In this document: piece after piece, positions 10,514-19,649 of the stretch
Numbering within the stretch: the stretch's first letter is position 1
How the letters are laid out: each line of letters starts with the position of its first letter
Assembly: GCF_011516735.1 (NCBI RefSeq)
Contig: NZ_WOSX01000008.1
Span: forward strand, 57,424 to 121,423
DNA length: 64,000 nucleotides
From: Acetobacter fallax
GTDB lineage: Bacteria > Pseudomonadota > Alphaproteobacteria > Acetobacterales > Acetobacteraceae
Reading direction: 5' to 3'
Translations under genes and position numbers: made by a program
Notes under the pieces: model-generated
What the model saw: only the letters and a program-made list of their open reading frames with translations
The model's database searches: none
Told to the model about the DNA's origin: nothing

Positions 10514-11572
10514 ATGCCCCAGATCAGCACAGCCGAAATCACACCTGTCCCGACCCCGATCCCGTCGCCCGTATGCCCGCGCCCGGACCTCATCACCCGT
10601 CTCTTTCTCGCACTCATCAACCGCCGCGCCACCCGACTCACCGCACGCGGCTCAAAACACCCGCCCCGCAAACCCACCAGCCGCGATCATCTCGAGACCC
10701 TCGCCCAACTCCGCAGGATCGCAAATCGCCCGTCTTTTCCAATGAAGCTGTCCGCCCTGCCGCTCCGCCGGGTTCTCTCCCTCCGCATCCCCGGTGCCAC
10801 CGAACTCCGCCCCGCCAGACTCTACATCCCGCATGGAGAGGTGAGGGGAGCCGTCCTCTTTCTCCACGGCGGCGGCTATGTGCATTGCGGCCTGAACTCC
10901 CATCACGGAATCTGCTGCCGCCTGGCCCACGCCTCAGGCGCCGCCGTCCTGTCCTTCGATTACCGCCTCGCCCCGGAAGCAAAATTCCCCGCCGCCTTCG
11001 AAGACTCATGGGCCGCCCTCAACTGGCTCGCCTCGGAAGCCTGGCGCTGGGGTGGAAAAGTCGCCGTCGCCGGCGACAGCGCCGGAGGCTCGCTTTCCGC
11101 CGCCCTCGCCCAGCGCGTCCGCGATCAGAACCGCAGCATCCCCGCAACAGAAAAACCGAAAATCGACCTCGCCCTCCAGGTCATGTTCTACCCCGCAACC
11201 CACGGCCTCCAGGACTTCCCCTCCCGAAAAGCCTTTGGTCGCGGCTATTTCCTGACAATGGGCATGCTCGAATGGTACGCCCTGCAATACGCCAGAACCG
11301 TCGCCGACGTCGCCAGCCCGCAATTCTCCCCCGGCCTCGAACCTGACCTGAAAGACCTCGCCCCCGCCGTCATCATCACAGCCGGATTTGATCCCCTCCG
11401 CGACGAAGCCGCCGCATATGCTAAGGCCCTTCGTCAGGCAGGCGTCCCGGTCACCTATGCCTGCATCCCCGGCACCGTTCACGCCTTCCTCAATTTCTAT
11501 CCCGTCATGTGGAAAGGAAAACGCGTCCTGCGCCTCGCGGGACAAGCCCTGCGGAAAGCTTTCGCCCATTAA
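10514..11572 (+). CDS. Alpha/beta-hydrolase, hormone-sensitive-lipase family esterase
   Basis: Serine esterase of the HSL/family IV type, expected to hydrolyse short acyl esters. In 352 residues it has the oxyanion-hole motif HGGGY at 118-122, the nucleophile elbow GDSAGG at 187-192 (Ser189), FDPLRDE with Asp near 293, and His near 323 in GTVHAF. That is a complete catalytic triad. The first 90 residues form the variable cap region. There is no signal peptide, so it is probably cytoplasmic. It stands alone, downstream of the divergent rnpB. The natural substrate cannot be told. Confidence 0.9.
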   Translation: MPQISTAEITPVPTPIPSPVCPRPDLITRLFLALINRRATRLTARGSKHPPRKPTSRDHLETLAQLRRIANRPSFPMKLSALPLRRVLSLRIPGATELRPARLYIPHGEVRGAVLFLHGGGYVHCGLNSHHGICCRLAHASGAAVLSFDYRLAPEAKFPAAFEDSWAALNWLASEAWRWGGKVAVAGDSAGGSLSAALAQRVRDQNRSIPATEKPKIDLALQVMFYPATHGLQDFPSRKAFGRGYFLTMGMLEWYALQYARTVADVASPQFSPGLEPDLKDLAPAVIITAGFDPLRDEAAAYAKALRQAGVPVTYACIPGTVHAFLNFYPVMWKGKRVLRLAGQALRKAFAH

Positions 11573-11843
11573 GAGCGGAAACTGTTTCGGAAGTCCCTGT
11601 GCCAGCCGATCCGCCTGTGCCTTGACGCCAGCCTTCCAGTCTTTCAGCCTCCGCAACTCATGGCCGCTCAGCTTCGATGCTTAAAAACACACGCCGGCAG
11701 CCCCTCGCGACGTGCGCTCACTCGCCAGCAAAGCTTTTTTAATCGAAGGCTTTCACTGGAAGCGGGGAACAGCCGACACCGGCACGGCCTGGAACGTTCC
11801 GTGCTGTCTCATAGCGGACAGCAACTCCGATCACCTTCTGTCA

Positions 11844-12188
11844 TCACTTAACAACCACCGTCCCCTCCATGCGCGGATGCAGCGAGCAGAAATAATGATA
11901 CATTCCCGGCCCCGGAAAAACCCATGAGAACATGTCTCCCGTATCAAGCGCCGCGGATTTGAATCCCGGAGGTCTCGCCGCATCCGTCACCGTATGAGGA
12001 ATATCATCGCGATTGGTCCAGGTGACCTTCGTCCCGGCGGAAATTGTCAGCACCGCCGGCGAAAACGTAAAGTTATCGATCGTGACAGTCTTCCCCTCCG
12101 AAGATGCGGGTTCCCCCGCATGTGCGCCGGATCCGATGCAAAACATCGCTAATCCGGCAAGACTCATCATTATTTCGCGTCTGTGCAT
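11844..12188 (-). CDS. Periplasmic cupredoxin (plastocyanin/azurin-like blue copper protein)
   Basis: Small secreted type-1 copper protein, probably an electron carrier or copper-storage protein. Of 114 residues, the first 24 form a signal peptide ending at AHA. The copper ligands are visible: His in DIPHTV, then Cys, His and Met in YFCSLHPRMEG at the C-terminus. The gene lies 27 bases downstream of the broken metallophosphoesterase on the same strand, so both were probably one transcript. The physiological partner is not evident. Confidence 0.9.
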   Translation of the reverse strand: MHRREIMMSLAGLAMFCIGSGAHAGEPASSEGKTVTIDNFTFSPAVLTISAGTKVTWTNRDDIPHTVTDAARPPGFKSAALDTGDMFSWVFPGPGMYHYFCSLHPRMEGTVVVK

Positions 12189-12215
12189 GATGCCTGTCCT
12201 TTTCGCCGGGCTCGT

Positions 12216-13151
12216 TCAGACAGCGGCGAGCGCTGTATCCACAATCGCCAGACGCGCGCTGCCACGAACCTGCCTGACACTCGTAATGCCCAGGACGGAG
12301 CGCAGCTTTCCCGCCGGCAGATCTTTAATCGGCCCTGGACCTGGTGCTGTTCCCGGAGCCGGCTGGGGAAACGCCGTGGACATGGCCGTATGAAACGCCA
12401 CGTTGCCCTCAACCTTCTGCATCACCTGATGAATATGCCCGTTCAGAACGGTGACCGATCCAAACCGGGCAAGATATGAAAGCGCCTGAGCCGAATCCTG
12501 CGTACCCCAGCCCTACGCCTCATAAACCGTCCACAGCGGAATATGCGCGAACACGACAATCGGCTGACTGGCCGGACGACCGAGCAGATCCTTTCGCAGC
12601 CATTCAAGCTGCGTACTCCCAAGCGTGCCCATCCCGCCCGCGCGAAGATCCTGCACATTGTTCAGCCCGACGAAATGCACTCCCTGCTGATCGAAACAGT
12701 AATATCCGGAGGCAGAACCCTTCGTGAAACGGGCAAAAAATGCCTTGCCATCATCCTCAGGCACATCATGCTCACCAGGAACATAATGCGTATCAAGCCC
12801 TGCTCCCTGAATGATCTGCTCAGCTGAGTCGAACTGACCGGACCGTGAAAGATGACTGACATCTCCGGTATGAATCAGAAGAGATGACTCTGACGCGAGC
12901 TTCTTCACATTAGCAACCGCCTCGCTGAGCGTGCCCGTGGCGTCCGTGTTGGGAGATGAGGAAAATCCGATATGGCTGTCACTGATCTGAACAAAAGTCA
13001 GATTACCGCTCGCTGCTTCCGCTTCGTTCACGCCCGGTATTGACGATCGCGGCACTCCGCCAGCCATGGTCCAGACGACACCCGTGCCCGCCCAGAGCAT
13101 GCATTTAAGAAACGGCCGGCGCATCAGGCCGTCATCATCCGCTGATTTCAT
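12216..13151 (-). pseudogene. Tat-type metallophosphoesterase interrupted by an in-frame amber codon
   Basis: The minus strand encodes a calcineurin-like phosphoesterase from ATG 13151, preceded by AGGAGGAATTTCTT, which is a strong ribosome binding site. Near the N-terminus the twin-arginine motif RRPFLK precedes a hydrophobic stretch. Metal-site motifs follow: DSHIGF, HTGDVSH, GEHD, FAHIPLW and, beyond the stop, NGHIHQV. A TAG at 12513-12515 sits where the frame reads WTVYEA-stop-GWGTQD; a TGG-to-TAG change would explain it. The same frame stays open to 12216. Termination at TAG would remove the GHxH metal ligands, so the product should be inactive unless the codon is read through. Confidence 0.85.
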
Positions 13152-13625
13152 AAGAAATTCCTCCTGATCCACCGATAACCGCCAGACGCAAAGACAGGAT
13201 TTCTGAATTCCAGGCAGATGCCTGGTAATAAAAAAACAAAAAGAATGAAGTCATTCGTCAGTCGCTGTTCAGCGTATCACCCGCTGACACCGGGCAACGC
13301 ACGGAAGATCAGGCGCCGTCCATTGGGCACTGATTACGCACCACGCCGGTACTGGTTCCCGAGTCTTCATCGCAGAGCCCTGAGCACCTCAAAGGTGCCG
13401 GACTTTTGAAAAAAACTCTCTTTCCCGGCAATCCCCGGAGACAGGCATAAAGCGATCACACGGCTGCCATGGTCATGACGGGTTCTCTGAAAATACCCGA
13501 TATGCACCGGCCAGACCGTTACGAAACAGATACGATATGAGCCATCTCGTCAGAGGCGCCCCGACTGGCCCTCTTAAACCCGAAAATCCGGCAAGCCGGA
13601 AAAATCATACGGACGAAAAGAGATC
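13152..13625. other. Divergent intergenic region, no gene seen
   Basis: It separates the metallophosphoesterase (minus) from the beta-helix gene (plus), so it should contain both promoters. A small hairpin, GCACCT-CAA-AGGTGC, lies at 13384-13398 and is followed by CGGACTTTT. A second short stem, TCCGGC-AA-GCCGGA, lies just upstream of the beta-helix gene. The one plus-strand frame (13218-13409) resembles no protein. Confidence 0.4.
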
Positions 13626-14576
13626 TTGAAATATACCTCCCTCCTGTCCGTTCTTGGACTGATGACTTTCATTCAGGGTGCCTCTGCGGATGACAGCGCG
13701 CCCATCCAGACCATGCTCGACGCGTGCTACGCCGGTCAGCAAACCTGCGATATCGATTTTCAGGGCGCTCACAAGGTTCTCGGCACATCTCTGAAAATCG
13801 ATCCCGAACTCGTGACTATCCGCAATGTGACGTTTGAATGTCAGATGACATCAGGCACCTGTCTCTATGTTTCAGAAGAAGGATACGGCCATCGGGACAA
13901 CACAAGCATCACCCGTCTCGAAAGAGTCACGCTTTTCGGCAATAAATCCATCGACGGCATCACCATGAATTATGCCGTCCCCAACGATTACGTCACAAAC
14001 GCCGCCATGCCCCTGTTCAATGTCTCCATTCAGGGCTTCAACCATGGGATCACGCTTGGCAGTGGCGTCTGGGGCGCAGACATGGTCAACGTCCTTATCG
14101 GTAATGGCAACACCGGCATTTACGTGCCTCCTGGCACGCAGGATGCTGGCGAACGCTCTTCTTTTGTCGGAGGGACCATCTACAACAACGCTATCGCGGG
14201 GATTGATGAGGAATCCAGCGCTGAAATCGATTTCGAAGGCACCAGTTTCGACTTCAACGAACAGCAGATGCTTCTCAACGGCCCGACTTCATTCACAGGC
14301 CATATCGAAAACCGCCAGACAGGGAAGCCTGAAATCGTTCTGAATGCACTTGTGGGCGTTCCGGCCGGTTCCATTTACATGAGCGCAGGCTCCACCATTA
14401 CCGTGGACGGGTGGGATGCTTCATCCCCGCAGCAGCCCTGCTACGTCGACACAAAACTTGCGTGGAACCGTGTTCTGGTCCCGGCAACCCTTTACGGGTT
14501 CGGCGGAACGCAGGGCGCCGTGTGCGGCCCCGGAAAAGTGGCGACCTGGGATGGTCAGGCTCCGCAATTCCAGTAA
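13626..14576 (+). CDS. Secreted right-handed beta-helix (pectate-lyase-fold) protein of unknown function
   Basis: The 316-residue product begins with a signal peptide (about 20 residues, cleavage after GASA) when read from TTG at 13626. No earlier start fits; an internal ATG at codon 13 would spoil the signal. The mature part has a Gln/Asp-rich start (APIQTMLDACYAGQQTCDID) like the leading turn of beta-helix enzymes, then repeated short strands separated by Asn/Gly turns (GFNHGITLGSG, IGNGNTGIYV, IYNNAIAGIDEESS). Four Cys pairs could form disulfides. I see no catalytic signature of a pectate lyase. It could bind or modify a polysaccharide. The gene stands alone. Confidence 0.7.
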   Translation: MKYTSLLSVLGLMTFIQGASADDSAPIQTMLDACYAGQQTCDIDFQGAHKVLGTSLKIDPELVTIRNVTFECQMTSGTCLYVSEEGYGHRDNTSITRLERVTLFGNKSIDGITMNYAVPNDYVTNAAMPLFNVSIQGFNHGITLGSGVWGADMVNVLIGNGNTGIYVPPGTQDAGERSSFVGGTIYNNAIAGIDEESSAEIDFEGTSFDFNEQQMLLNGPTSFTGHIENRQTGKPEIVLNALVGVPAGSIYMSAGSTITVDGWDASSPQQPCYVDTKLAWNRVLVPATLYGFGGTQGAVCGPGKVATWDGQAPQFQ

Positions 14577-14590
14577 TCACTGCAAAATGG

Positions 14591-14672
14591 CTTCGGGGCT
14601 TTCGCCCCGTGCCAAAGGCCGCAGACCTCCGGACTCCGGTTTTGTTACTCCACTAATCGGGTGAAACACCTG
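14591..14672. repeat. Dispersed intergenic repeat, copy 1
   Basis: It begins GGGGCTTTCGCCCC (a hairpin), continues GTGCCAAAGGCCGCAGACCT and ends near CTCCGGTTTTGTTACTCC. It matches the other copies in arrangement: a GGGCT...GCCC hairpin, an AAAGG-CGCAGACC block, then a GGTTT block. It lies just after the beta-helix gene stop. Confidence 0.6.
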
Positions 14673-14816
14673 CGGCCCCTTCCTGGTCCGGGCTTTCGTT
14701 ATAACGGTCAGTCTTTATGCAGGTCGGTATAACGCCCCGAAATGGCCGGCCGTCTCATACGAACGGACGATCATCACGCCCGGGCGGGTCGCAGTCACAG
14801 CACCCGCCCGTCACTC

Positions 14817-15017
14817 TCAATCAGACGGCCCCGTCGGCCCGCGCCCGCCACGATACTGCCAGCCCGGATTACTCGGACTGTCCATATAATGCGGCTTTCC
14901 AGGCCCACCCCATCCGGCTCCGTTGTGCATCCGATGGTGATAGTGGTCATGAGAGCAGGCCGACAGCGACGCCCCCAGCCCGATCACCAGACACAGCGCA
15001 AGAACTTTTCGCATCAT
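14817..15017 (-). CDS. Small lipoprotein, His/Gly-rich, unknown function
   Basis: A 66-residue product is read from ATG 15017, preceded by GGAGGAT. Residues 1-21 are a lipoprotein signal with lipobox LSAC, so the mature protein begins at Cys and would be membrane-anchored. The mature part is short and rich in His, Tyr, Gly and Pro (CSHDHYHHRMHNGAGWGG). The frame continues upstream to 15116, but the strong ribosome binding site favours 15017. It lies downstream of the TonB-dependent receptor on the same strand. The His cluster could bind metal; this is inference. Confidence 0.65.
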   Translation of the reverse strand: MMRKVLALCLVIGLGASLSACSHDHYHHRMHNGAGWGGPGKPHYMDSPSNPGWQYRGGRGPTGPSD

Positions 15018-15128
15018 ATCCTCCATTGACCCTGAAGACAGGATTACCACCGGAATCACGATTCCGGCACGGCAACAGTGTGACAAAGAAAGAACAGCAA
15101 AACCGCCGCGCAGCAAATATCGGTTGCG

Positions 15129-17372
15129 TCAGAAATCCAGAACCATCGCAAAATAAGTGCCACGGCGTTGTCCGAACTGTGCCTGATAGACGCCAACCCC
15201 GCTGCCATCCCGTAACTGATAGCGCTTGTCGAACAGATTCACGACATCCGCCCGAAATTTCACATCCTGCCCGAACGGAACTTCAGTAAGCGTATATTGA
15301 TAGCCAATATTAAAGACGTCGTATTGCGGCTCCTTCGTCAGGTTTGCAAACCCGCTGCGAAGCCCGTTGCCGTAAATGAAGTCAATATACCCCATGTGAT
15401 GAATATTATGCCACGATACCCCCGCACTCGCGGTGTATTCCCCCTGATGATCAAGCTGAATGTCATGCCGCGCAATGTAATTCAGCTCCGTCTGATCAAA
15501 CTGATACTGCGCCGAATCGATCTCACGTGCCGATGTCTTCACATATGAAAAATTACCAAACACAGACCAGTGTTTCGTTCGCCAGGAACTGCCAAACTCC
15601 GCACCATACACATGCCCCCGCCGATAGCTGAATGGGGCCAGAATAACCGCCCGTCCAAACTGCCCCAGATCCGTCAGGTGATGTGCCCATTTGCTGAACG
15701 CATCAACAGTAACCTGAAAATCCGGTGTCACCTTCTGCAAAATGCCAATATCAGCATAATTCGACGTCTCCACCTTCGTCGCATCGCCTGATGGCGACGC
15801 CGCCGCGTTCGTCGTCCCTGCGAAATGCTCCAGCGTGGACGCATAAATATTCTGCGGCGAAGGCGGCGCGAAATACCGCGAATACCCGATATGGAGTGTC
15901 GTCGTCCGCGTCGGTTTCCACACCATATTCGCCCGCGGGCTCAACTGCCCTTCATTATCGAAAGATGACGCAAACCGGTCATAGCGAATACCGTAATTAA
16001 AAGTCAGATTCCTTGTGATTTTGTATTCGTCCTGAAGATAGGCCCCCGCCTCAACAGACCAGTTCCCGGTATTATCAATCAGCCGTCGTGCACGGTCTGA
16101 AATCTGTGCGTCATTGTCGTCGACAGGAAACGCCAGCGAATTCGTATCGAGCCGCTCCTCCGTATATTGCCCGAGAAGCCCCGCGCGCAGGGTATGATGT
16201 CGCGCTATATCCCATGAAAGATCGTACTGGATGCCCCCGGTCGTAAAATCATTGACCTCGTGTTCAGCCACCCCCTGAAAGACCAGATCACGGGCAGGAT
16301 CGGGCGTATAGTCGATCCGGCCATACCGGAAATAGGGCGAGACCTGAAAATTAAGCTTATCCTGACTGTACTGATAAGAAATGACAGCGTAATAATTCTG
16401 CTCCGTCTGACTGTCATCCAGAAGACGGGACCGGACAGACGGGTCAGTCCACTCCGCTCCGGCCAGCCGGTAAGCCGGCTCCAGACCAGGCGTGTTCGGC
16501 AGTTCGAATGAGGAATAAGACGCACTCGTCAGTAAAGAAAGCCTGTTCGCATCATTGAGTCGCCACGAAAAATATCCAAACGCCTTCTCCTGTTCGGTCA
16601 CATCATGCACAGGACGAAAAGAGTTCGTCGGATTCTCAATTCCGATATTGTTTCTGTTGAATGAAAGCGTCGTGAAATACTCAAACTTTCCCTTCTGCCC
16701 GCCAACCTGCAATGATGGCGCAAACGTGTTGTAACTGCCGCCATAAAGCGAAAACTGGTTATGTTTCAGGCTGTCTCCGGATTTCGTGTTCACATCGACC
16801 ACACCAGCGGTCCGGAACCCGAACTGCGCGGGCAGGGTGCCCGTCAGCAGATTGACCGACCGGATAATCCGCGTATCCAGCTCCTGCCCAAACCCGTTCA
16901 GCCCCTCCGGAAGCAACACGCCGTTCACCCGATACGTCAGACCCCCGTGCTCGCCGCGAACATGAACTTCGCCATAGCTGTCCTGCACAACACCCGGCAT
17001 CCGTAACATGATCTGACTGAACGTCGCGTTCTCTCCTCCCGGTGTCGCCTGAATCTGTCGCTGGTCAATTCCGTAAGATACAGCCCCAAGTCCGGGGAAA
17101 ATCCGCGCCCGTTCCTGGTCCAGACGGGCAATAACCCGCACATGTTCGGTCCCGTCTCCGGGCTTCACGGCCGCCGCACCCCGCTGCGCACGCCGTCGTT
17201 CCGGTCCGCCCGTCTCTTTTCCCGACCGATGGCCGATCCCGCTGCCGCACGGAATGGCATGGCCCCCGCCACGCGCCGCAACCCTGTCACATTGATCATC
17301 AGCGGCCCGCGCACCCTGTGCTTCAAACGCGGCGACCAGTCCGGCGCACAGGATGATCCGTCGCCCTGACAT
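15129..17372 (-). CDS. TonB-dependent outer-membrane receptor
   Basis: A product of about 747 residues: a signal peptide (cleavage near ARA), a variable N-terminal region, a plug domain from about residue 90 with family-typical segments (IMLRMPGVVQDSYGEVHVRG, YRVNGVLLPEG, VNLLTGTLPAQFGFRTAGVVDV), then a 22-strand-type barrel ending in the aromatic residue F (FAMVLDF). Such receptors import siderophores, metals, vitamins or sugars. The ligand is not evident. ATGs at 17372 and 17378 are both possible; neither has a clear ribosome binding site. Two related palindromes near and upstream of the start suggest control by a dimeric repressor. Neighbours are a small lipoprotein and a divergent GST. 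Confidence 0.9.
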   Translation of the reverse strand: MSGRRIILCAGLVAAFEAQGARAADDQCDRVAARGGGHAIPCGSGIGHRSGKETGGPERRRAQRGAAAVKPGDGTEHVRVIARLDQERARIFPGLGAVSYGIDQRQIQATPGGENATFSQIMLRMPGVVQDSYGEVHVRGEHGGLTYRVNGVLLPEGLNGFGQELDTRIIRSVNLLTGTLPAQFGFRTAGVVDVNTKSGDSLKHNQFSLYGGSYNTFAPSLQVGGQKGKFEYFTTLSFNRNNIGIENPTNSFRPVHDVTEQEKAFGYFSWRLNDANRLSLLTSASYSSFELPNTPGLEPAYRLAGAEWTDPSVRSRLLDDSQTEQNYYAVISYQYSQDKLNFQVSPYFRYGRIDYTPDPARDLVFQGVAEHEVNDFTTGGIQYDLSWDIARHHTLRAGLLGQYTEERLDTNSLAFPVDDNDAQISDRARRLIDNTGNWSVEAGAYLQDEYKITRNLTFNYGIRYDRFASSFDNEGQLSPRANMVWKPTRTTTLHIGYSRYFAPPSPQNIYASTLEHFAGTTNAAASPSGDATKVETSNYADIGILQKVTPDFQVTVDAFSKWAHHLTDLGQFGRAVILAPFSYRRGHVYGAEFGSSWRTKHWSVFGNFSYVKTSAREIDSAQYQFDQTELNYIARHDIQLDHQGEYTASAGVSWHNIHHMGYIDFIYGNGLRSGFANLTKEPQYDVFNIGYQYTLTEVPFGQDVKFRADVVNLFDKRYQLRDGSGVGVYQAQFGQRRGTYFAMVLDF

Positions 17373-17393
17373 TGTCATCGTAAAAGCAAAGAA

Positions 17394-17411
17394 ATATAGC
17401 AAATGCTATAT
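17394..17411. promoter_or_regulatory. Operator-like palindrome at the start of the TonB receptor gene
   Basis: ATATAGC-AAAT-GCTATAT is a perfect 7+7 inverted repeat, 16-33 bases upstream of the ATG at 17378. A bound dimer would block the promoter or ribosome binding site. The regulator is not identifiable; the sequence does not match the classical Fur box. Confidence 0.55.
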
Positions 17412-17501
17412 AGAGCGTCGCCATAAAACATGAGCTTTCAGCCCTCCAGCATATCCCGACAGCAATCCGTCTTCGCAGCCATCAAACTGTATCAGATAAA
17501 A

Positions 17502-17519
17502 ATATGCAATATGCTATAT
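17502..17519. promoter_or_regulatory. Second, imperfect copy of the TonB-receptor palindrome
   Basis: ATATGC-AATAT-GCTATAT shares its right half (TGCTATAT) exactly with the palindrome at 17394-17411 and lies about 108 bases further upstream. Paired sites of this kind are common in repressed or looped promoters. Confidence 0.45.
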
Positions 17520-17681
17520 AAATATGCCTGAACAAAAATATGACCAGAAGAAACAGGAGCCACTTCCCGCGTCGCTCCGGAAGTGTCACAGGCAACACTC
17601 CCGGGCAAAACGAAATCCCCTTCCCGGACGTTACATGACTACCGCATCGAAGCTCCGATCGGAGAGTAAGGACGCCAGACC

Positions 17682-18362
17682 ATGATCATCGTGCATCATC
17701 TCAATAATTCCCGCTCACAACGGGTGCTCTGGCTGCTCGAAGAACTCGGCCTGCCTTACGAGATCCGGTTCTATCAGCGCGATCCCAAAACCATGCTGGC
17801 CCCGCCAGCACTCCGCAAAATCCACCCGCTCGGAAAATCACCCATCATCACCGACGGAGATGTCACGCTCGCCGAAAGCGGCGCCATCATCGAATACATT
17901 CTCGATCAGTACGGAGAAGGACGGCTCCGGCCGCCACAGGGAACCCTGGAATACCGCAGCTTCGTCTACTGGCTGCATTACGCCGAAGGATCGGCCATGC
18001 CCCCGATCGTGCTCAAACTCATCTTCGGAATGCTGCCGTCCCGCGTGCCATTTTTCCTTCGCCCCTTCGCCGCGCTGATCTCAAAGGGCGTGGAGACGAG
18101 CCTGATCAACCCGGAACTCAAAAGGCATGTCGATTACTGGGAACAAAGTCTCGACTCAACCGGATGGTTCGCCGCCCCCGAATTTACCGCAGCCGATATC
18201 CAGATGAGCTTCCCGCTGGAAGCAATGTCCGCCCGCTCAAAATCGATGCAAAGCCAGCCCAATATCAGCGCCTTCCTGCAGCGCATCCACGCAAGACCAG
18301 CCTACCGGCGGGCAATCGAAAAAGGCGGCACCTACGCCTATTCCGCAACCGGCGGGAAGTGA
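17682..18362 (+). CDS. Glutathione S-transferase family protein
   Basis: Cytosolic GST of 226 residues. The N-terminal thioredoxin-fold domain (about 1-80) contains NNSRSQRVLWLLEEL with the likely catalytic Ser near residue 10, the cis-proline segment GKSPIITDG and the ESGAIIEYIL helix that contacts glutathione. The C-terminal all-helical domain (about 90-215) is complete. The ATG at 17682 follows a purine-rich GGAGAGTAAGG segment. It is divergent from the TonB receptor with 300 bases between them. The substrate is unknown. Confidence 0.88.
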   Translation: MIIVHHLNNSRSQRVLWLLEELGLPYEIRFYQRDPKTMLAPPALRKIHPLGKSPIITDGDVTLAESGAIIEYILDQYGEGRLRPPQGTLEYRSFVYWLHYAEGSAMPPIVLKLIFGMLPSRVPFFLRPFAALISKGVETSLINPELKRHVDYWEQSLDSTGWFAAPEFTAADIQMSFPLEAMSARSKSMQSQPNISAFLQRIHARPAYRRAIEKGGTYAYSATGGK

Positions 18363-18390
18363 AACACCTCCCGCCATCCGTCAGTTCAGA

Positions 18391-18663
18391 TCAGTTTCCC
18401 TGACCAGCCTTCGCCGCACTCCGGTAAAGCGTCCATTCCTCAATCACGCGCCCGTCCGGCAGATGGCAATAGCCCCGGCTGCCATCAGCCTCCTTGCGAA
18501 TCTCCAGCGTCCCGCCCACTTTGATGCAATACGCCGAAGCCGGGTTCGGCATCCCGATCCTGTGCGGAGGAGCCCCGTCTCCCGAAGGCGACACCGCCGC
18601 ACTCCCTGAACAGGCAGGCAACAGCAAACACAACGTACCCAGAACAGCCGGCTTTCTCATCAT
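18391..18663 (-). CDS. Small lipoprotein with DUF333-type domain
   Basis: A 90-residue product is read from ATG 18663 (ATG 18660 equally possible), preceded by GAGGAGAAAGCG. The signal ends in a lipobox, LLPAC. The mature part contains the DUF333 pattern NPASAYCIKVGGTLEIRKE, then GYCHLPDGRVIEEWTLYR, as in the short secreted proteins often called putative hemolysin, although that name is not backed by function. It lies downstream of and convergent with the GST gene. Confidence 0.8.
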   Translation of the reverse strand: MMRKPAVLGTLCLLLPACSGSAAVSPSGDGAPPHRIGMPNPASAYCIKVGGTLEIRKEADGSRGYCHLPDGRVIEEWTLYRSAAKAGQGN

Positions 18664-18767
18664 CGCTTTCTCCTCGTCACCATTCGTCGATGACGTCGGA
18701 AACACTATCAACCGGATCGGCCCGCCTGCGTCAAAATAACGCTCACTCCACACCCGTCCGCACCGTC

Positions 18768-18959
18768 ATGATCCGGCCCGCCGGAAGCACCATGCGCGAC
18801 ACCTCCCCGACAGCCCGTCAGGCGCGCATAACCCTCGACGAAATCTCAACGCTCCCTGCGGAGGTTTTCGGCCCCCCTTTGCCACGCGATCCCCGGATCA
18901 GACGCGCGGCTCAGGCCCTGATCAATGACCCTTCCGATGCACGCGACATCGGGAAATGA
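18768..18959 (+). CDS. Possible small hypothetical protein
   Basis: A 63-residue frame from ATG 18768 (start RPAGSTMRDTSP) with an acidic/basic mix and no membrane segment. No clear ribosome binding site is seen and I recognise no family. It fills part of a gap of about 520 bases between the DUF333 lipoprotein and the PRC-barrel gene and could be spurious. Confidence 0.25.
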   Translation: MIRPAGSTMRDTSPTARQARITLDEISTLPAEVFGPPLPRDPRIRRAAQALINDPSDARDIGK

Positions 18960-19183
18960 GCATTGCCGACATCCAGCCCCCGAACCATGGAAGATTTCGG
19001 TCATCAAAACCGCCTGTTCACTATCCCTGATCCGGCGCCGGGCTTCTTCCATCACGACGTGTCTAACGAATTAAATAAATGAAATGCCTAAAACGAATAA
19101 AAAGGTTTAAATTCCATTCTCATGGGAGCCGCGACCGAGGCATATCCCGGGCCTCACATTTTTCCTGTCATGCGGAGATCATC

Positions 19184-19561
19184 ATGTCCGATACAATGAC
19201 AACCCACGTCAAAGAAACCTCCGGCCTCATCGCCTCCGATAAGGTCGAAGGAACAGCCGTTTACTCACACTCAGGAGAGCGGCTCGGAACAATAGCAAAC
19301 TTCATGGTCAACAAGCTCACAGGCCAGGTCAGTTACGCCGTCATGAGCTTCGGAGGCTTCCTCGGTATGGGGAATAAATACCACCCTCTGCCATGGAAAA
19401 CCCTGACCTACGATCAGGAACGCGGAGGCTACGTCGTCGACGTTACCCCCGAACAACTCGAATCTGCTCCGGCCTACAGCGATGACGATCTCCCTAACTG
19501 GACAAACCCCAGTTACAGAGCGGGAATAGACGATTACTACAGCCGGATGCCCCCACTCTGA
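19184..19561 (+). CDS. PRC-barrel domain protein
   Basis: A 125-residue product. The ATG at 19184 has a GGAG ribosome binding site and replaces the longer frame from 19079. The PRC-barrel fold covers about residues 15-85: VEGTAVYSHSGERLGTI, then VMSFGGFLGMGNKYHPLPW, then the VDVTPEQLESAPAY strand. Free-standing PRC-barrel proteins of this form are common in alphaproteobacteria and are often linked to stress responses. Binding partners are unknown. The preceding 50 bases are AT-rich and probably hold the promoter. Confidence 0.85.
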   Translation: MSDTMTTHVKETSGLIASDKVEGTAVYSHSGERLGTIANFMVNKLTGQVSYAVMSFGGFLGMGNKYHPLPWKTLTYDQERGGYVVDVTPEQLESAPAYSDDDLPNWTNPSYRAGIDDYYSRMPPL

Positions 19562-19610
19562 CCGCACCGCGGAACCGGCGGGCCGCTATCAGGCGCCCCG
19601 TCGGCGAAAC

Positions 19611-19649
19611 GTTCCTCTGGCATGTTCTTCTGGCACGTTCCTCTGGCAC
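19611..19649. repeat. 13-base tandem repeat, three units
   Basis: GTTCCTCTGGCAT, GTTCTTCTGGCAC and GTTCCTCTGGCAC follow each other directly, 50 bases after the PRC-barrel stop. No function can be assigned. Confidence 0.75.

Noticed and set aside
11006..11656. A 216-codon minus-strand frame opposite the esterase
   Set aside because: Mostly a shadow of the esterase. Its first 35 codons (about 11550-11656) do look protein-like and could be a tiny remnant, but the evidence is too thin.
17394..17411. Fur box at the TonB receptor
   Set aside because: The palindrome ATATAGC-AAAT-GCTATAT does not match the GATAAT-type Fur pattern, so iron control is not claimed.
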